From positions 1-15,179 of the forward strand of contig JAHFBD010000027.1 in the NCBI GenBank assembly GCA_023250175.1: 15,179 nucleotides of DNA. The letters are read 5' to 3'. The stretch is from Candidatus Melainabacteria bacterium. GTDB taxonomy: Bacteria; Cyanobacteriota; Vampirovibrionia; 2-02-FULL-35-15. The translations under genes were made by a program, and so were the position numbers. The notes beneath the pieces were generated by a model that searched no databases, was not told the DNA's origin, and worked only from the letters and a program-made list of their open reading frames with translations. This document shows, in pieces, positions 12,972-15,179 of this stretch; positions within the stretch are counted from its first letter, which is position 1, and each line of letters begins with the position of its first letter.

Positions 12972-13913
12972 TTATTTAAGCATAATTTGTGGTCTTTGAA
13001 GGTTATTCATATCTGGTAATTTAAAGCTTACATTTTCTTCTTTCAAATTTAATATTTCTACAGGTGCAACAAGTTTGTTAATCAGAGTTTCAACAAGGAC
13101 TTCAGGAGCAGAAGCTCCTGAACTTACACCTATAATTTTTCCATGCAAATGTTCAGGCACAATGTAAGTATATGGATCAGGAACTAATTCTGCATCTGTT
13201 CCTGCCAATTTAGCTACTTCAACTAACCTGCATGAATTAGAAGAGTTTTTTGAACCGATAATTAGAATATAATCCGTAACTTTTGCTAACTCCTTTACAG
13301 CATCCTGCCTGTTTTGTGTAGCATAACAAATATCTTGTGCTGCGGGAAGAGAAACTTCTTTATATTGTTTTTTTAAAGCATCAATTATTTCTTTTGTATC
13401 ATCGATAGATAGAGTAGTTTGTGTAGATATAAAGATTTTCTCCAGATTGGATGGCAAACTCTCAACATCACTTACAGAACCAACAAGAAAACATGAATCA
13501 CCAGGTACATGACTAGTAGCACCAATTACTTCTTGGTGTCCTTTATGTCCAATATAAATAACTTTATATCCTTTTTTCCAGGCACTAATCATCTCCATAT
13601 GAACTTTAATTACTAAGGGACAAGTAGCATCTATTATTGCAAGGTTTCTAGCTTTAGCTTCTTTATAAACTCGAGTTTCCGAACCATGGGCAGATAAAAT
13701 AACACAATTCCCATCAGGAACTTCATTTAGCTCATCAACAAAAACAACACCTCTGGATTCAAAATCTTTTTTTACATGCTCATTATGCACAATTTCATGT
13801 CGTACATAAATAGGAGCACCAAGCTTATCTAAAGCCAGATCTACTATATCTATTGCTCTAATAACACCAGCACAAAAGCCTCTAAGTGATACTAAAACTA
13901 TTTTTTTTACCAT
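12972..13913 (-). CDS. ispH: 4-hydroxy-3-methylbut-2-enyl diphosphate reductase
   Basis: 313 aa, full length. IspH catalyses the last MEP-pathway step, reducing HMBPP to IPP and DMAPP with a [4Fe-4S] cluster. The three cluster cysteines are present: Cys14 (RGFCAGV), Cys98 (DATCPLV) and Cys196 (DICYATQNRQ). HEIVHN (39-44), SAHG (74-77), the KGHQEV loop with His126 and Glu128, TQTTLS (164-169), SSN (224-226) and SSGASAP (264-270) match the active site; the catalytic glutamate is Glu128. The ATG has no ribosome site, and TACAAT (13923-13928) sits ten bases upstream, so the message may be nearly leaderless. A five-codon frame, MSSKW, overlaps the start. Downstream the stop is five bases from the second DUF2490 gene. 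Confidence 0.97.
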   Translation of the reverse strand: MVKKIVLVSLRGFCAGVIRAIDIVDLALDKLGAPIYVRHEIVHNEHVKKDFESRGVVFVDELNEVPDGNCVILSAHGSETRVYKEAKARNLAIIDATCPLVIKVHMEMISAWKKGYKVIYIGHKGHQEVIGATSHVPGDSCFLVGSVSDVESLPSNLEKIFISTQTTLSIDDTKEIIDALKKQYKEVSLPAAQDICYATQNRQDAVKELAKVTDYILIIGSKNSSNSCRLVEVAKLAGTDAELVPDPYTYIVPEHLHGKIIGVSSGASAPEVLVETLINKLVAPVEILNLKEENVSFKLPDMNNLQRPQIMLK

Positions 13914-13922
13914 TTCGAGGAC

Positions 13923-13928
13923 ATTGTA
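13923..13928 (-). promoter_or_regulatory. Possible -10 box of ispH
   Basis: TACAAT on the minus strand, ten bases before the ispH ATG. Transcription from it would give a leader of at most a few bases, in keeping with the lack of a ribosome site. No good -35 hexamer at normal spacing (TTGTTA is 22 bp away). Confidence 0.25.
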
Positions 13929-14075
13929 TCATCTAAAAGTTCCCGATTATTAACAACATTTTCAAGAAATGAACAATCTTTTAAATTTTTATACTTTTAA
14001 AGCAACCATTGTATAACACTAAATAGCAATTATAAAGAATATGAACTTTATGTTGTACTCAATTAAGATTTGTGA

Positions 14076-14084
14076 TGATATACT
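14076..14084 (+). promoter_or_regulatory. Extended -10 promoter
   Basis: TGATATACT is an extended -10 element (TGn followed by TATACT). An upstream TTGTAC (14053-14058) is 20 bp away, too far to be a standard -35, but extended -10 promoters can do without one. The start near 14091 gives a leader of about 38 nt for the gene at 14129. Confidence 0.5.
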
Positions 14085-14128
14085 ACTTCCTTGTGTAATG
14101 TTACCAATAGTTTTATAAGGAGTGTAAT

Positions 14129-14533
14129 ATGAAAAAGAATTTATTGTTGGTTTTACTTGCTGTTAGCTTTTTGTTTCCATTAAGCATAACATCTGCTAAA
14201 GCTGAGGCAAAAGACTTCTTTAAACAAACCACAGGTGTTGTTTTAGGAGTTGGAGTTGGACCCGCCATTGGTGGTTTGAGAGGACTTCTAAAGGGTTGGC
14301 TTTGGGGAAAAGACGCCACAGCCGAAGCCCTTGGAAATAAAGATGGTGTTCCTCACCAAGTAATTGGTTTTGCAACCGGTGGAGTTGTAGGTGCAGCTGC
14401 TGGAGGAGTATCTGGCGTATTAATGGGTGCCTATGACGGAATCAAATACGGCTGGGATAAACCATGGACACCAGAAAACTTTAGCTGGGCAGGAAGTGGG
14501 CTAACTGACTATGATCCATTCAAGTGGGAATAG
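14129..14533 (+). CDS. Exported glycine-zipper-like small protein
   Basis: 134 aa, ATG 14129 with AAGGAG 9 nt upstream. A Sec signal peptide (MKKNLLLVLLAVSFLFPL...) probably ends at AKA/EAK, about residue 26. The mature protein has two glycine-rich hydrophobic segments: TGVVLGVGVGPAIGGLRGLL (about 35-54) and VIGFATGGVVGAAAGGVSGV (about 78-97), both with G-x-x-x-G spacing as in glycine-zipper membrane-associating proteins. They are linked by KGWLWGKDATAEALGNKDG and followed by an aromatic, acidic tail (KYGWDKPWTPENFSW). No catalytic motif. It has its own promoter and a strong terminator, so it is a single-gene unit, and likely well expressed. It could act as an envelope or outer-membrane-associated protein; function unknown. 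Confidence 0.82.
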   Translation: MKKNLLLVLLAVSFLFPLSITSAKAEAKDFFKQTTGVVLGVGVGPAIGGLRGLLKGWLWGKDATAEALGNKDGVPHQVIGFATGGVVGAAAGGVSGVLMGAYDGIKYGWDKPWTPENFSWAGSGLTDYDPFKWE

Positions 14534-14558
14534 TTCTAATTAGTTAACGCTGATTTTT

Positions 14559-14588
14559 AAAAGGCAGGCTTAGAAACCTGCCTTTTTT
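14559..14588 (+). terminator. Strong intrinsic terminator
   Basis: AAAAGGCAGG (14559-14568) pairs with CCTGCCTTTT (14577-14586), a ten-base stem with a GC-rich core and an eight-base loop, ending in a run of six T (14583-14588). It lies 26 bp after the stop of the glycine-zipper-like gene. Confidence 0.93.
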
Positions 14589-14669
14589 ATTACTAGTATT
14601 TCTTATATCAGGGCTTCCCCATATTAAACTAGTAGTAAATAACTATAAAAATAAGAATAAGATACCATC

Positions 14670-14697
14670 TTGTATTAGATAAAACCAGCGATATTTA
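14670..14697 (+). promoter_or_regulatory. Possible promoter of the 31-aa gene
   Basis: TTGTAT (14670-14675) and TATTTA (14692-14697) are spaced by 16 bp and fit -35 and -10 hexamers loosely. A start near 14704 would put the hairpin at 14708-14725 at the very 5' end of the message. Confidence 0.3.
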
Positions 14698-14707
14698 TAT
14701 GTATAAA

Positions 14708-14725
14708 GGAGAAAGGTGTTTCTCC
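14708..14725 (+). promoter_or_regulatory. Hairpin next to the ribosome site of the 31-aa gene
   Basis: GGAGAAA (14708-14714) and TTTCTCC (14719-14725) form a perfect seven-base stem with loop GGTG. It ends four bases before the ribosome site GGAGG (14729-14733). Its 3' arm, CTCC, is also complementary to GGAG of that site, so the 5' arm, which itself looks like a ribosome site, may act as a decoy. It could stabilise the message or control translation. Confidence 0.5.
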
Positions 14726-14738
14726 AATGGAGGTCAAT

Positions 14739-14834
14739 ATGATATTTGTAAAAAAAGATGATAAAAGTGGTTTAGTCTTAGTTTGTCTATTAGTTTTTAC
14801 TCAAGTTATAACAATAATTCACTTATTGTTTTAA
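14739..14834 (+). CDS. 31-aa single-span membrane peptide
   Basis: A short gene of 31 codons. ATG 14739 is preceded by GGAGG with a five-base gap. An in-frame ATG at 14727 would give a four-residue longer form but lacks such a site. The peptide is MIFVKKDDKSG followed by a hydrophobic span LVLVCLLVFTQVITIIHLLF (12-31) ending at the stop TAA 14832. Charged residues KKDDK precede the span, so a cytoplasmic N-terminus is likely (positive-inside rule). The pattern fits small membrane proteins that regulate transporters, or type I toxins; nothing distinguishes them here. A hairpin lies directly upstream and a Nudix gene converges six bases away. No known family is recognised. Confidence 0.65.
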   Translation: MIFVKKDDKSGLVLVCLLVFTQVITIIHLLF

Positions 14835-14840
14835 AATATA

Positions 14841-15179
14841 TTAAACCCATAAATTACCTAAATAAGTTAAGGTTTGAAATCCTTCTTTATAGGCTCCTAT
14901 AATCTTCCCTCCAACTGGAGGATATAAAGTAATTTTCTCAAGATCTAAAATTGGTTTATAAGCTACATCAGCTAACATAGGTTCATCACCCAATTTTAAT
15001 TCACCACCAATGACTTCTCCTGTTGCATAAATATTAATTATATGTCTGCTTCTATCTGGTGCAATCGCTTCTGACAAAAATACTACACTTTTAAATTTTA
15101 TATCCAGATTAGTTTCTTCTTTTAATTCTCTCACTGCACAGTCTTCAAAACATTCCCCATATTCAATTCTGCCCCCAGG
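14841..15179 (-). CDS. Nudix hydrolase, partial at right edge
   Basis: The frame is open to the right edge, so about 113 C-terminal codons are present and the true start lies beyond it. An internal GTG (15134) is not the start. The Nudix box, which binds metal and hydrolyses nucleoside diphosphates linked to another group, is complete: G-x5-E-x7-REL-x-EE-x-x-L, seen as GRIEYGE, then CFEDCAV, then RELKEETNL. The usual glycine after EE-x is asparagine here (ETNL), a modest departure seen in some family members. The rest, with DEPMLADVAY and a C-terminal tail GYKEGFQ-like segment, is normal for the fold. The substrate cannot be told. The stop is six bases from the convergent 31-aa gene. Confidence 0.88.
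   Translation of the reverse strand, partial: PGGRIEYGECFEDCAVRELKEETNLDIKFKSVVFLSEAIAPDRSRHIINIYATGEVIGGELKLGDEPMLADVAYKPILDLEKITLYPPVGGKIIGAYKEGFQTLTYLGNLWV

Noticed and set aside
14841..15134. GTG at 15134 as the start of the Nudix gene
   Set aside because: The Nudix box glycine and first glutamate lie upstream of it in the same open frame, so the gene continues past the right edge.

Overview
The window is AT-rich and comes from a diderm (Gram-negative-type) bacterium. Evidence for this is three lipoproteins with lipoboxes, two DUF2490-type outer-membrane barrels, another predicted barrel, and several Sec signal peptides. The housekeeping genes (malate dehydrogenase, IspH) are typical of free-living bacteria using the MEP isoprenoid pathway. 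I cannot fix the lineage from the sequence alone. No phage genes, transposase or CRISPR array is visible.

Layout, left to right. (1) 1-1772, minus strand: a tandem operon of three small lipoproteins. Two are clear paralogs and one carries an EF-hand-like loop; the last runs off the left edge. (2) 1773-2621: a gene-poor tract with a frameshifted ankyrin-repeat relic, an intact tRNA-Pro(GGG) enclosed by a perfect 13-bp inverted repeat, several further hairpins and a degenerate second tRNA-Pro-like sequence. (3) 2622-5389: an unknown protein with an internal duplication, an exported EGF/thrombospondin-type-3 calcium-binding-type protein, and two diverged copies of a short coding remnant flanking the latter. 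(4) 5390-7707: a methyltransferase-fold protein, then a well-formed fluoride (crcB-type) riboswitch directly controlling a CPA2-type cation/proton antiporter homolog. (5) 7713-13913: envelope proteins mixed with metabolism: a secreted unknown, two DUF2490 paralogs, a Spy/CpxP-like Cys-rich protein upstream of mdh, a small unknown soluble protein, another beta-barrel, and ispH. Two copies of a ~170-bp structured repeat sit upstream of plus-strand genes here. (6) 13914-15179: an exported glycine-zipper-like protein with its own promoter and terminator, a 31-aa single-span membrane peptide with a strong ribosome site, and a Nudix hydrolase cut by the right edge.

The clearest functional unit is the fluoride riboswitch plus antiporter: the aptamer pseudoknot strand is also one arm of a hairpin that buries the ribosome-binding site, so fluoride should switch the transporter on. 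By eye this transporter lacks the aspartate pair usual in CPA2 antiporters, which makes its real substrate an open question. The most novel-looking material is the repeated structured element at 9159-9323 and 11358-11530, the hairpin-rich tRNA tract, and the small membrane peptide at 14739-14834.
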